A stretch of 37,651 nt of DNA, taken from contig CAZMTP010000007.1 of assembly GCA_964569185.1 (NCBI GenBank), positions 1 to 37,651 of the forward strand, written 5' to 3'. The translations under genes and the position numbers were made by a program. This DNA comes from DATIJP01 sp964569185 (GTDB taxonomy: Bacteria; Chlamydiota; Chlamydiia; Chlamydiales; Rhabdochlamydiaceae). The notes beneath the pieces are model-generated. The model worked only from the letters and a program-made list of their open reading frames with translations, was not told where the DNA came from and did not search any database. Below, piece after piece: positions 8,510-17,031 of the stretch (its first letter is position 1; every line of letters starts with the position of its first letter).

Positions 8510-9495
8510 ACCGTTACCCCAGTTTCAAAATAAGCAGCATACCATTCTATGGTTTTTTTAAGGCCTTCTTCCAAGGAATAAAGGGGTGACCAATGAAGCA
8601 ACTCATTGGCTTTTTGGGAGTTCAAAAATTGATCCTCAATTTCAGTATGTGCCTCATTTAAAATTTGAGGAGTTAAATGGGGACAGTTCATAATTTGTTG
8701 AATTTGTTCAATAATCTCTAATACTGTATAGGGGCGACCAGGACTAAAATTGAAAGGCTGCCCACAGACTTCTTTTTTTTCTGTGGTTTCTCCGAGCCGT
8801 AAATATCCATGTACAATGTCTTTGACATAGACATAATCGCGGGTAAATAGACCATTACTTCTGACAATTGGAGATTCATTAAAAAGAAAACTGCGGATGG
8901 TTCCGGGAATTAATCGACTCCAATTTAAATCCCCTTGCCCATACACATTTCCACAACGGGAAATAGTTACTGGTAATTGATAAGTATGAAAATAAGAAAG
9001 GGCAATTAAATCAGTACATGATTTTGAAACATCGTAGGGATGCCGTCCATTTAAAGGCATCTCTTCTACGTAAGGAAGAACCGTACTTGATCCATAGGCT
9101 TTATCACTTGAGGCAACTACAATCCGTTTCACAAGGGAAGGAAGCTGTCGACATGCTTCAAGAAGATTATAAGTCCCACGCACATTGGACTCAAAAGTGT
9201 CCAAAGGGTGCCGGTAGGCTCTTTGTACAATAGTTTGTGCGCCTAGATGAAAAACAGTATCAATGTCATGTTTATTTAAAATGCGCAACAGTGAGGAAAA
9301 TTCTTCTAAGCTACTATTCACAATATGGACGGAATTAATCAAGCCGGTTTTATAGAGAAGGCTTTGAGGATCGTAATCACGGACTAAAGCGACTACATAA
9401 GCCTGATGTTTAATAAGCTCTTCCACTAAGCAGGAGCCTATGAGCCCAGTAGCTCCAGTGACCAACACTTTCTTATCTTTCCAAAACTCTGTCAT
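8506..9495 (-). CDS. rfbG: CDP-glucose 4,6-dehydratase
   Basis: This 329-residue extended SDR converts CDP-glucose to CDP-4-keto-6-deoxyglucose. It has FWKDKKVLVTGATGLIG at the N-terminus, HLGAQ, an SSDKAYG active-site segment (residues about 129-135), PYDVSK with YxxxK at 154-158, RCGNVYGQGDLNWSR and RDYVYVKD. I chose the ATG at 9495, which forms an ATGA overlap with rfbF and yields the family-typical FW start. The longer TTG reading to 9531 overlaps rfbF by 40 nt and adds nothing recognisable. At 329 residues it is somewhat shorter than enterobacterial RfbG. Adjacency to rfbF strongly supports the CDP assignment over GDP- or dTDP-specific dehydratases. Confidence 0.88.
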   Translation of the reverse strand: MTEFWKDKKVLVTGATGLIGSCLVEELIKHQAYVVALVRDYDPQSLLYKTGLINSVHIVNSSLEEFSSLLRILNKHDIDTVFHLGAQTIVQRAYRHPLDTFESNVRGTYNLLEACRQLPSLVKRIVVASSDKAYGSSTVLPYVEEMPLNGRHPYDVSKSCTDLIALSYFHTYQLPVTISRCGNVYGQGDLNWSRLIPGTIRSFLFNESPIVRSNGLFTRDYVYVKDIVHGYLRLGETTEKKEVCGQPFNFSPGRPYTVLEIIEQIQQIMNCPHLTPQILNEAHTEIEDQFLNSQKANELLHWSPLYSLEEGLKKTIEWYAAYFETGVTV

Positions 9496-10283
9496 ACAAC
9501 TGTTCCTGATTGTTTTTTCCCATTGAGCCAAGGGGCACTCCCATCACTATATAAGGATTCTAATAATCGATGTTCTCGTAAGGTATCCATCGGCTGCCAA
9601 AAACCATCATGCATATAGCACATCAATTCTTCGTCATGTGCAAGCTTTTCTAAACAGGCATTTTCCCAAACAGAAGCATCGTCTTGAATATATTCAAATA
9701 TTTCAGGTTCCAAAACAAAAAAACCACCATTGATCCAGCCTTCATTGGATTGATTTTTTTCGCTGAATTTTTTTACTTGAGTACCAGCTAATTCAAGAGA
9801 TCCGAATCGGGCAGCAGGGCGGACGCCAGTAACGGTTGCTAATTTTCCGTGATTTTTATGAAACTCCAAAAGTTCCGTGATATTAATGTTTGATAAACCA
9901 TCGCCATAGGTGAGAAAAAAAGGTTCGTTTCCAATCCATTTTTGAATTTTTTTAATGCGGCCACCTGTCTGTGTATGTAAACCTGTATTGACAAGGTGGA
10001 TAAGCCACTGGGGAGTATTACCTCTATGAATATTAGTCGTTCCTTTGGAAAGATCGAGTGTTAAATCGTTGTTTGTTGCATAAAAATTCAAAAAATAATT
10101 TTTTACAACTTCGGATTTGTAACCAAGAGCAATAACAAACTCGAAGTAATCGAATTGAGAATAGATACTCATGATATGCCATAACAATGGCTTTCCCCCT
10201 ACTTCTATCATTGGTTTGGGGATATTGTGAGTTAATTCTGCAATTCGTGTTCCAAATCCGCCAGCTAAAATCACAGTTTTCAT
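9492..10283 (-). CDS. rfbF: Glucose-1-phosphate cytidylyltransferase
   Basis: This 263-residue nucleotidyltransferase makes CDP-glucose from CTP and glucose-1-phosphate, the first committed step of CDP-deoxysugar synthesis. It shows LAGGFGTR, the KPM..VGGKPLLWHIM stretch, the TYGDGLSNIN metal site, GVRPAARFG, EGWINGGFFVLEP, and the typical FWQPMDTLREH near the end. I start it at the ATG at 10283; an upstream in-frame TTG at 10295 would add four residues. It is the first gene of the minus-strand operon. Its start codon lies just downstream of a long inverted repeat and a U-rich stretch, so expression may be set by mRNA structure. There is no good Shine-Dalgarno sequence. Confidence 0.95.
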   Translation of the reverse strand: MKTVILAGGFGTRIAELTHNIPKPMIEVGGKPLLWHIMSIYSQFDYFEFVIALGYKSEVVKNYFLNFYATNNDLTLDLSKGTTNIHRGNTPQWLIHLVNTGLHTQTGGRIKKIQKWIGNEPFFLTYGDGLSNINITELLEFHKNHGKLATVTGVRPAARFGSLELAGTQVKKFSEKNQSNEGWINGGFFVLEPEIFEYIQDDASVWENACLEKLAHDEELMCYMHDGFWQPMDTLREHRLLESLYSDGSAPWLNGKKQSGTVV

Positions 10284-10438
10284 AAATAAAACCAAATAGG
10301 AAAATTTTCCAAAGGATACCTAAGGGTACCTATTTGGTATACTTTTTTTCTACTTAAAAATTAGCCATATGGTTTGAACTATTTATCTTTTTTTGTTAAA
10401 GTCGCAGCGCTACATGAAATTGTAAATAGGTTTAGATT
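10284..10438. promoter_or_regulatory. Divergent regulatory region with nested palindromes
   Basis: This short AT-rich gap separates rfbF (minus) from the ABC permease gene (plus). A perfect 10-bp inverted repeat has arms at 10291-10300 (ACCAAATAGG) and 10329-10338 (CCTATTTGGT). A perfect 12-bp palindrome, GGAAAATTTTCC, at 10299-10310 shares two bases with the first arm, so the two structures exclude each other. In the rfbF direction the long stem is followed by TTTTATTT and then ATG, like an attenuator. GGATACC, GGGTACC and GGTATAC repeat like half-sites of an operator. For the plus gene, AGG at 10428-10430 lies eight nt before the GTG start. No convincing -35/-10 pair was found. Confidence 0.5.
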
Positions 10439-11221
10439 GTGGATTTTTCTATTCGTGATTTCAAAAAGGCGCTAGTTCTTCACAGAATTTGGATCCATTT
10501 GGGAATGTTAGAGGTGAAGCAACGTTATCGCCGTTCGATCATTGGTCCTTGGTGGATTAGTATTAGCATGCTCATTTTTATTACCATTATGGGGATCATT
10601 TTTAGCCGTTTATTTGGACAAAATCTCGATCAATACATTCCTTTTTTCGCTTCTGGATTTTTACTTTGGTCGTTTATCTCTGGTTGTCTTAATGAGTCAG
10701 CTGATGTTTTTAAAAGCAATTGTAATTTTATAAAACAGGTCAACCTTCCTTTTAATCTTTATATTTTTAAATTTCTAGTTAGAAATTTGATGATCTTAGG
10801 GCACAATTTTGCGGTTTATTTATTAGTGGTTTGCTTCTTTAAATTAAATCCTGGATGGAAAGTTCTCATTGCCCTGCCCGGCTTAGCCCTTTTATTGCTG
10901 AACCTGTATTGGATCTGCATGCTGGTAGCTCTTGTTAGCACCCGTTATCGGGATCTTGTCTCAATAGTGAATAATGCAGTTCAAATTCTTTTTTTTGTAA
11001 CGCCGATTTCTTGGATGCCCAAACTACTAGGAGAAGATTCAATTATTGTGAAATTTAATCCTATGGTCTATTTTTTAGATGTTGTACGGTTGCCACTTTT
11101 AGGATATTACCCTTCTTCTCTTGCTTGGATAGTTAATATTTCTCTAGGAATTTTTGGATTATCTATGAGCATTTTGATTTTTAATGCTGTGCGCTATCGT
11201 ATACCTTTTTGGGTGGATTAG
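10439..11221 (+). CDS. Polysaccharide ABC exporter, permease subunit
   Basis: This is a 260-residue ABC-2 type permease of the Wzm/KpsM/TagG family, which moves lipid-linked or capsular polysaccharide across the inner membrane. It has the family N-terminal block LEVKQRYRRSIIGPWWI, followed by about six hydrophobic segments, and FNPMVYFLDVVRLPLLG before the last helix, typical of this family. The start is GTG at 10439 with AGG eight nt upstream. The partner ATPase begins four nt after its stop. Its location between two polysaccharide operons makes it the likely exporter for the glycan they assemble. Confidence 0.9.
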   Translation: MDFSIRDFKKALVLHRIWIHLGMLEVKQRYRRSIIGPWWISISMLIFITIMGIIFSRLFGQNLDQYIPFFASGFLLWSFISGCLNESADVFKSNCNFIKQVNLPFNLYIFKFLVRNLMILGHNFAVYLLVVCFFKLNPGWKVLIALPGLALLLLNLYWICMLVALVSTRYRDLVSIVNNAVQILFFVTPISWMPKLLGEDSIIVKFNPMVYFLDVVRLPLLGYYPSSLAWIVNISLGIFGLSMSILIFNAVRYRIPFWVD

Positions 11222-11225
11222 ATCA

Positions 11226-11993
11226 ATGGCTAGTATTCAACTGAAAGATGTATCTCTTGCTTATCCAGTTTATGGAGCTTCCGCTCGAAGATTAACAAAT
11301 ACTATATTAAGTGCAGCAGTCGGCGGCCGTTTATTGAAAGATAATGGCATAGTTGAAGTTGAAGCTTTAAAAAATGTTAATCTCACTTTAAAAACAGGCG
11401 ATCGGGTTGGTCTTATTGGTCACAATGGGGCTGGAAAAACCAGCCTTCTTAAAATTTTAGCACAAATTTATGAACCCACAAAAGGAATCGCCAATATTTC
11501 AAGCCAAGCTAACTGCCTTTTTGACATTATGATGGGCATGGATTTTGAGCTCACAGGATATGAAAATATATTACTGCGTGGGTTAATTCTCGGGCTCTCT
11601 AAAAAAGAATGCCGTAAAATCATGCCCGATATTGAAGCTTTTGCTGAATTGGGCGAATTTATGAAAATGCCTATCAAAACCTATTCTTCAGGGATGTTGG
11701 TAAGGCTTGCTTTTGGAATTATCACAAGCATTCCTTCTGAAATTTTATTAATTGATGAGGTTGTCAATGTAGGGGATGCTAATTTTATGGGAAAGGCAAA
11801 AGCTCGTATTGTAAATCTCATTCATAGATCTGATATCATGGTTCTTTCAACACACGACCTGCGTTTAATTAGAGAATTTTGTAATAAAGTAGTTCTTTTA
11901 GAAAAAGGAAAAGTAAAGTTTTATAGTGATATAGATGAGATCATTTCACCAGATAATCTTTTACTGCCCGTAGAATCATTGGTATCTACTTAG
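11226..11993 (+). CDS. Polysaccharide ABC exporter, ATPase subunit
   Basis: This is a 255-residue ATP-binding subunit of the Wzt/KpsT/TagH group. It has Walker A GHNGAGKT at 65-72, the signature YSSGMLVRLAFG at 153-164, Walker B ILLIDEVV at 173-180 and the H-loop STHD at about 208-211. I begin at the ATG at 11226; the frame extends upstream to 11184, but that part overlaps the permease and lacks similarity. It ends shortly after the nucleotide-binding domain. It therefore lacks the extra C-terminal carbohydrate-binding domain of Wzt proteins that recognise a capped O-antigen, which suggests export without terminal cap recognition. Its last 8 nt overlap the convergent GT2 gene. Confidence 0.92.
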   Translation: MASIQLKDVSLAYPVYGASARRLTNTILSAAVGGRLLKDNGIVEVEALKNVNLTLKTGDRVGLIGHNGAGKTSLLKILAQIYEPTKGIANISSQANCLFDIMMGMDFELTGYENILLRGLILGLSKKECRKIMPDIEAFAELGEFMKMPIKTYSSGMLVRLAFGIITSIPSEILLIDEVVNVGDANFMGKAKARIVNLIHRSDIMVLSTHDLRLIREFCNKVVLLEKGKVKFYSDIDEIISPDNLLLPVESLVST

Positions 11994-13020
11994 GAACTAA
12001 AATCCCAAAACGTTTATTGAGCAGCCGTTTGTGTTTCAAAAAAAGCTTTCTTGCACTTAAGCTGAAAAGCAGTAGCCAATGTAGAACTGTTATTTTTCTA
12101 AAAAAAAATAAAACAAGTATTAGAAAAAAGGCCTTTTTTTTCTGATTTAAATGGTTATTAAAGAGTTCAATAGCCTTGTTGCATTCTTCAAATTTTTTTA
12201 TTTTTAAACAGTGAATATAAGTAAAAAATAGTTTTTTTTCAAAATCTTCTTGAAGTAATAATTGAGCTGTTTTTTTTATTTCTGGAGTGAGTACCAAATC
12301 GTTAGCTATTTTTTTCATTATTTTAAACCAACCAGGAAACAGCAATTTGGTGCCTGCATATTGAGAATAAGATCCAAAATGTTGGATAAAGATAGCCGAT
12401 GGAACTTTAGATACAACATAAGGAAAATGGGCAGCGCAACGGAGGATAAAATCCACATCTATCGCTTTCAATGTTTCATCAATTCCTCCAATTTTAGTTC
12501 TCACTTCTTGTTTGAAAAGAATCCCAATCCAATCCAAATGTTTAGGAATCATTTCGTAAAGTCCTTCGGGTGGTTTGTAAAATTCCTTTTCTTTCCATAA
12601 CAGCGTTTTCAGGTTAATGATCTCTTTGTTTGCATTCGTCTCGATGACTGCTGTGCATGAAAAAAATGCTTCTGGATATTTTTTAAAACCCTTAAGTGCT
12701 TCATCGTAAAAATGGGGGAGCAAAAGATCATCATCTGATAGAAAAGAAAAAAAATCTGTCTTTACTTGAGACAAGGCATACGAAAAATTGGCCACTGCAC
12801 CGATATTTTCTTTATGTTGGTGATAGATAATTCTTGGATCTTTTTTGCAATATTCCAAGGATATCACTTCAGTTTCATCACAAGAAGCATTGTCCCATAT
12901 ATGCAATTCAAAATTTGGATAGGTCTGTGCAAGGACGCTTTCAATTGCTTTTTTGAGAAGAAAAGGTCTGCGATAAGTTGGTATAATGGTTGTGATTGTG
13001 GCTCTGTTGATTTTAGACAT
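11986..13020 (-). CDS. GT2 glycosyltransferase (type D paralog)
   Basis: This 344-residue family 2 glycosyltransferase starts at the ATG at 13020, 8 nt inside the upstream GT9 gene. A longer TTG reading to 13050 adds ten residues without support. Features are ITTIIPTYRRPFLLKKAIES, WDNASCDET, ENIGAVANFSYAL and FLSDDDLLL with the acidic triad at 96-98. The last 80 residues are rich in Lys, Phe and Leu, with a hydrophobic stretch (FFLILVLFFF) that may insert into or lie on the membrane. It resembles the GT2 at 6255-7286 throughout the catalytic part. It is probably the last gene of the manC operon; the sugar is unknown. Confidence 0.88.
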   Translation of the reverse strand: MSKINRATITTIIPTYRRPFLLKKAIESVLAQTYPNFELHIWDNASCDETEVISLEYCKKDPRIIYHQHKENIGAVANFSYALSQVKTDFFSFLSDDDLLLPHFYDEALKGFKKYPEAFFSCTAVIETNANKEIINLKTLLWKEKEFYKPPEGLYEMIPKHLDWIGILFKQEVRTKIGGIDETLKAIDVDFILRCAAHFPYVVSKVPSAIFIQHFGSYSQYAGTKLLFPGWFKIMKKIANDLVLTPEIKKTAQLLLQEDFEKKLFFTYIHCLKIKKFEECNKAIELFNNHLNQKKKAFFLILVLFFFRKITVLHWLLLFSLSARKLFLKHKRLLNKRFGILVPK

Positions 13021-14050
13021 AAGTGGCTTGTAATAAATCGGCCGCGGCAATAACGACCTCTTGTGGTGTGATTATTTTAAGGCATTGATTACTAGGACAG
13101 TTTGGGAATTTTTTTCCGTTATAGCAAGGACAGCATGCAAGGCTTGTACTTTTCCAAAGTATTTTTATGTTTTTTTCCGATCCAATTTTTTCCGAAGGTA
13201 TAGTCGGTCCAAAAAGGGCGATAGTAGGCACACCTGCTAATTTGGCTAAGTGTAAAGGACCACTATCATGTGTGATTAAGAGATGAGCTTTTTGATAAAA
13301 ACTTACTAACTCTGTGAGATTGGTTTTCCCAATAAGATTGATGATTTTGAATTCTAAAAAATATGGAATGACCCAAAAATCTGAGGGCGCGCCCGTCAAA
13401 GCAATAAGATAATTCATTGAAATAAATTCTCTGGCAAGATGGACATAATTTTCTATAGGCCAGCGACGCAAGGCATCATTTGCAAGAGCATTTTTCGCGC
13501 CTCCAGGTGCTAAAACGATGAGTGGATTACTCTGATATTTGAGTAGCTCTTTCAGATCATTGGAAAGAGGATGATTCCATTTAGGTAAAACAGCTTTACA
13601 TTGATCCGGTCCTTCTTTTCCTGAAGCAAGGCGGACATATTCGTCGCTATGGTAGCGCCCTGGAATGATAGAGAGGGATTTTTTTTCTTTGGCGCGCGTA
13701 AAAAGTGTTAATAATTGATAACGCGGATCGAAATGTGCAATCAAAATTCGGTCAAATGAGGTAAAAGCGATCTGCTTCCAAATTTTTAAAAGTGCCCAGA
13801 ATTTTTTTAGAAAATTGCCGGTTAATAGTTGCTTTTCGTCGACCTTGATGATTTTGTCAACAATTTGAACAAAATCAAGAAGAGGTGCAGGAGTATTTCC
13901 ACAAATCCAGGTGATATGGACAGAAGGGTCTTCGGAGCGTAAATAGGTAGCCATCGGTAGCGCCATCACGACATCCCCAATGGCATTGATTTTAATAATT
14001 AGTATTTTTTTAGATTGTGAGTGCTTCTTCTGTGCGGCCATAAATATCAT
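13013..14050 (-). CDS. GT9 family glycosyltransferase (heptosyltransferase-like)
   Basis: This 345-residue protein has the GT-B fold signature of ADP-heptose:LPS heptosyltransferases. It has ILIIKINAIGDVVMALPMA near the start, VLAPGGAKN at the donor-site loop, RRWPIENY, and THDSGPLHLAKLAGVPTIAL followed by FGPT. A Cys-rich segment near the end (LACCPCYNGKKFPNCP) is typical of one heptosyltransferase subgroup. The start is ATG at 14050, or four codons later at 14041; either overlaps the end of manC, indicating coupled translation. It probably adds a core or glycan sugar on the cytoplasmic side of the inner membrane. Heptose specificity is not proven by sequence. Confidence 0.88.
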   Translation of the reverse strand: MIFMAAQKKHSQSKKILIIKINAIGDVVMALPMATYLRSEDPSVHITWICGNTPAPLLDFVQIVDKIIKVDEKQLLTGNFLKKFWALLKIWKQIAFTSFDRILIAHFDPRYQLLTLFTRAKEKKSLSIIPGRYHSDEYVRLASGKEGPDQCKAVLPKWNHPLSNDLKELLKYQSNPLIVLAPGGAKNALANDALRRWPIENYVHLAREFISMNYLIALTGAPSDFWVIPYFLEFKIINLIGKTNLTELVSFYQKAHLLITHDSGPLHLAKLAGVPTIALFGPTIPSEKIGSEKNIKILWKSTSLACCPCYNGKKFPNCPSNQCLKIITPQEVVIAAADLLQATYV

Positions 14051-15413
14051 CAAAACGGACGATGTCGTCCTCTCCTACATATTCACCTACCTGCACTTCA
14101 ATGAGCTCTAGAGGGACTCTCCCGGGATTTTCTAGACGATGCATGGTCGAAATGGGAACAAAAATACTTTCATTTTCATGCAAAAGAGATTCTTTATTTC
14201 CCAAAGTCACTTTTGCTGTTCCGCGTACGACCACCCAGTGCTCGCTACGATGATAGTGCAACTGTAAGCTTAATTTTTGGGAAGGCTGTACCACGATCCG
14301 TTTAATTTTATATCGCGCTCCTTCTTCAAGAATGGTATAAGATCCCCAAGGTCGATAAATAGTGCGATGCTCAGTCACCTGTTTGGGATGAGATTCTTTT
14401 AAACGGTCTAGTAGCACCTTTACTTTTTGCGATTCGCCTCTTTTTGCAATCAAGAGAGCATCCTCAGAGTCGATAATCGATAAATTTTCAAGATTAATGG
14501 CGGCAATGAGCCGTTTGTTTCCCATAATGAGGCAATTTTTTGAGTCTAAAGTGAATACATCCCCTATTGTTACATTTTCATGTTCATCTTTTTCTAAATT
14601 GTCAAAAACAGCATCCCAGGAACCTATGTCCGACCATACAAGATTCAATGGAACGACCTTATTACGTTTCGATTTTTCCATTAGAGCATAGTCGATAGAA
14701 ATAGAGGGCATTTGCGAAAAATCTTGATGCATTTCTTGGAAGCTGCCCTCCATATGCATTGTGATTTCTGGAACAAAACGATGGAGTTCTTCTAGCAAAG
14801 TTTTAGTGTGAAAAAGAAAGATGCCTGAATTCCACAAATAGTCTCCACTTTCAAGATATTCTTGCGCCACTTTCAATGAAGGCTTTTCTTTGAAAAATTC
14901 AACATCGAGACAGGATCCTTCTGCTTTTTTATATTTGATATAGCCATAGCCAGTTTCAGGTTTTTGAGGCCAAATCCCAAAGGTGATGTGGAATCCCTGT
15001 TTTGCAACAGATTCAGCTTCTTTGATTTTTTCTAAAAAAAGTTCCTCTGGCGATATAAGACAATCAGCAGAGGTGACTAGTAGGCATTCCTCTTTTTCTA
15101 ATTGGCCGCGCTCTTGAAGAAATTTAAGTCCTAGTGCGATGGCAGGGGCTGTATTTTTTCCTTCTGGTTCTAAAAGAATCTGATGGGGAATTGCTGGATG
15201 GATCTGTTCCCCTTGATGCTTGACAAGATGAAAGTATTCTTGGTTAGTAACGATCAAAAAATCTTGTGGATGAAAGCGCTTTAAAAATCTTTGGATTGTT
15301 TTTTGTAGAAGTGTTTTTGAATCTCCTATAGCAAGAAACTGTTTAGGATAAGATTTTCTTGAAATAGGCCATAAGCGGGTCCCACTGCCACCAGCAAGAA
15401 TAATAATTTTCAT
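14010..15413 (-). CDS. manC: Mannose-1-phosphate guanylyltransferase / mannose-6-phosphate isomerase
   Basis: This 467-residue bifunctional type II enzyme supplies GDP-mannose. The N-terminal nucleotidyltransferase has LAGGSGTRLWP, PKQF, LLEPEGKNTAPAIALGL, FFKEKPS and NSGIFLF. The C-terminal cupin domain has RPWGSY, LQLHYHRSEHWVVVRGTA and FVPISTMHRLENPG, the isomerase and metal-binding part. The ATG at 15413 gives the standard MKIIILAGG start; the frame extends 16 codons upstream into a foreign-looking region and is not used. GDP-mannose fits the mannosyltransferase-like GT4 at 17032-18135. It overlaps the GT9 gene by 41 nt. No phosphomannomutase or GDP-mannose dehydratase is in the window. 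Confidence 0.95.
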   Translation of the reverse strand: MKIIILAGGSGTRLWPISRKSYPKQFLAIGDSKTLLQKTIQRFLKRFHPQDFLIVTNQEYFHLVKHQGEQIHPAIPHQILLEPEGKNTAPAIALGLKFLQERGQLEKEECLLVTSADCLISPEELFLEKIKEAESVAKQGFHITFGIWPQKPETGYGYIKYKKAEGSCLDVEFFKEKPSLKVAQEYLESGDYLWNSGIFLFHTKTLLEELHRFVPEITMHMEGSFQEMHQDFSQMPSISIDYALMEKSKRNKVVPLNLVWSDIGSWDAVFDNLEKDEHENVTIGDVFTLDSKNCLIMGNKRLIAAINLENLSIIDSEDALLIAKRGESQKVKVLLDRLKESHPKQVTEHRTIYRPWGSYTILEEGARYKIKRIVVQPSQKLSLQLHYHRSEHWVVVRGTAKVTLGNKESLLHENESIFVPISTMHRLENPGRVPLELIEVQVGEYVGEDDIVRFDDIYGRTEEALTI

Positions 15414-15772
15414 CCATTTGACGGTGCGGAAACCCAGTCCTTCAGGGTTGGGAGGAAGCACCGCTCCTTGTTGTTAATTAGTTTAGGTTGCATAATATGT
15501 CCCATATTTTTTAGGGAGTCCAACGGCATTAAGTTGTCTCCGGTTCTGGAATTTTCCAGCCCTATCAAGTCAGCCTGGGGCAGAGTCTTTGGGCGGCGCA
15601 AGAAACAGACGCTTAAATCTGACTCTTGCTCAATCTTTAGGTTGAGCAACGGGCATAAGAGCCACGAGCTCGAGGTAAACCGTCCGTAAGGTGGGCCAAA
15701 TTCTGGCACCATAAATCACCGCCCTTTCGAGGGTTGGGTGTCAAAAAGCCTTCTCCTTTAGGTGAGGGTTGT
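15414..15772. other. GC-richer structured intergenic stretch, possible mobile-element remnant
   Basis: This 359-nt gap between manC and the O-antigen ligase-like gene has no recognisable gene. About 148 of the 300 bases at 15421-15720 are G or C by hand count, clearly above the AT-rich neighbours. It contains an 8-bp hairpin at 15626-15649, a CTGGAA/TTCCAG palindrome at 15546-15559, and CCCT-TTCG-AGGG at 15722-15733 followed by GGGTTGGGTGTCAA. Open frames cross it on both strands (73 and 100 codons), without any family I recognise. The hairpin near a GTCAA end resembles the right ends of IS200/IS605-type elements, so a decayed insertion or a structured RNA is possible. Function is unassigned. 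Confidence 0.45.
15626..15649. repeat. Perfect 8-bp inverted repeat (hairpin)
   Basis: TTGCTCAA at 15626-15633 and TTGAGCAA at 15642-15649 form a perfect stem with an 8-nt loop. It sits in the middle of the GC-richer stretch and could be part of a structured RNA or an insertion-element end. Confidence 0.55.
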
Positions 15773-16993
15773 TTACGTGATACTCTCTGCTTTCTCGCTA
15801 TTTTCCTGAAATTCTTTAATAAAAAGAAACAAAATAAACCAGGTGAGATGGTGATTTAAGTTATGATTAGAAATAGCGAACCAGAGAATTTGAATTAGAC
15901 CTAACGCTCTAAAAGAACGAAAAAAGAACTGATGCGGGTCATTGCATTTTTTAAGAAAAGAAAAAGAAAAATGAGAAACCCACAAGATAAATGTGCCTAA
16001 TAGAATCAATAAGCCAAAAATCCCCATTTCAAAAAGAAGCTGTAAATAGACGTTATGAAGATTGGTAAGAGAGGCAAATCCAGTTCCAAAATAAGGATCT
16101 AATTTGAAATTTTCAAATGTTTCATGCCAATGTAATAAACGTTCTGCAGCACTTCCATCTTGAAAACTAGCAAAACTAAATCCAGAAATTAAAATTTGGA
16201 AAAAATTAATACCAAAACATTTAAAAAGAATAAAAACTGAAACAATCGAAACCGCTAACCATTTTAATATTTTTAAAAACCGTTTAATTGTGAAACAAAT
16301 ATAGAATAAGCTAAATAAATATCCAATAAACGCAGAACGGGTTGTAGTTAATAGAAGCGCAATAAAAGTAAGAGCAAAAAGAAATAAAGTCTGCTTTTTT
16401 TTCAAATAGAGCCCATAGCAAGGTTTAACTAGATGCAAAGTAAGAATCGAAAGAACAAAACTAGCTAGGGTGCCATATTCATTGGGATAAGAGCCCGGCG
16501 AAAAACGAAGCAAACCATAGCCAAACTGAGTGAGAACACTAAAACGCTCAAGCAAGGGGAAAGAGAGAAATCCAGAATAGAAGCCAAGATAGAAAAAATA
16601 GCCGATACCAAGAGAAACAAAAAAAGACTTTAAATAGAGATTTAGCAATGAAACAGTTTCTTCTAGGGTGTTAGGACCTAAAGAGGCGGCGACGACAAAG
16701 CAGAGGTTGAAAAGAAGAAGAAAAAAGCGAAATAAAGGAAAGGGCTCCGTTGGCTCGCCAAAGAGTTCCACACAAAAAGCGGAGAGGCAGCAATAAAAAA
16801 GAAAAGGGGCAAACAGGATCAGGACTTTTAACTGCTTTGCCCTAAATTGCCAGAAAAAAAGCGGAAATGCTGGTAGTAAAAAATAGTAGGAACGGAAGGG
16901 GGTGGGTAAAATATGGGGCGTTAGTAAATTGCCCAGTGGGCCAAGAAAAGCAAAACTAAAAATTAACAGCTTTCTAATGTCCCAAATTTTCAT
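15773..16993 (-). CDS. O-antigen ligase/polymerase-like membrane protein (Wzy_C family)
   Basis: This 406-residue protein has about ten hydrophobic segments. It shows the ligase/polymerase hallmarks TTTRSAFIGYL and, in the large loop, FGTGFASLTNLHNVYLQ with the conserved His-Asn. Such proteins are either WaaL ligases, joining undecaprenyl-linked glycan to lipid A core in the periplasm, or Wzy polymerases; sequence alone rarely separates them. With an ABC exporter nearby, no Wzy is needed, so ligase is favoured. The start is the ATG at 16993, 38 nt from the divergent GT4 start. CCCAAA and TTTGGG (16981-16998) form a small inverted repeat over the start codon. Confidence 0.82.
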   Translation of the reverse strand: MKIWDIRKLLIFSFAFLGPLGNLLTPHILPTPFRSYYFLLPAFPLFFWQFRAKQLKVLILFAPFLFYCCLSAFCVELFGEPTEPFPLFRFFLLLFNLCFVVAASLGPNTLEETVSLLNLYLKSFFVSLGIGYFFYLGFYSGFLSFPLLERFSVLTQFGYGLLRFSPGSYPNEYGTLASFVLSILTLHLVKPCYGLYLKKKQTLFLFALTFIALLLTTTRSAFIGYLFSLFYICFTIKRFLKILKWLAVSIVSVFILFKCFGINFFQILISGFSFASFQDGSAAERLLHWHETFENFKLDPYFGTGFASLTNLHNVYLQLLFEMGIFGLLILLGTFILWVSHFSFSFLKKCNDPHQFFFRSFRALGLIQILWFAISNHNLNHHLTWFILFLFIKEFQENSEKAESIT

Positions 16994-17031
16994 TTGGGAA
17001 TAATAATCTGGAATCGTGCACAATTTCCGCA

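Noticed and set aside
15661..15700. Group II intron domain V-like hairpin in the GC-richer stretch
   Set aside because: The GAGC...CCG bases do not form the required 34-nt hairpin with the catalytic triad and bulge.
15410..15712. 100-codon open frame on the minus strand across the GC-richer stretch
   Set aside because: I see no recognisable family or good ribosome binding site, and an overlapping open frame exists on the other strand; described as a structured region instead.
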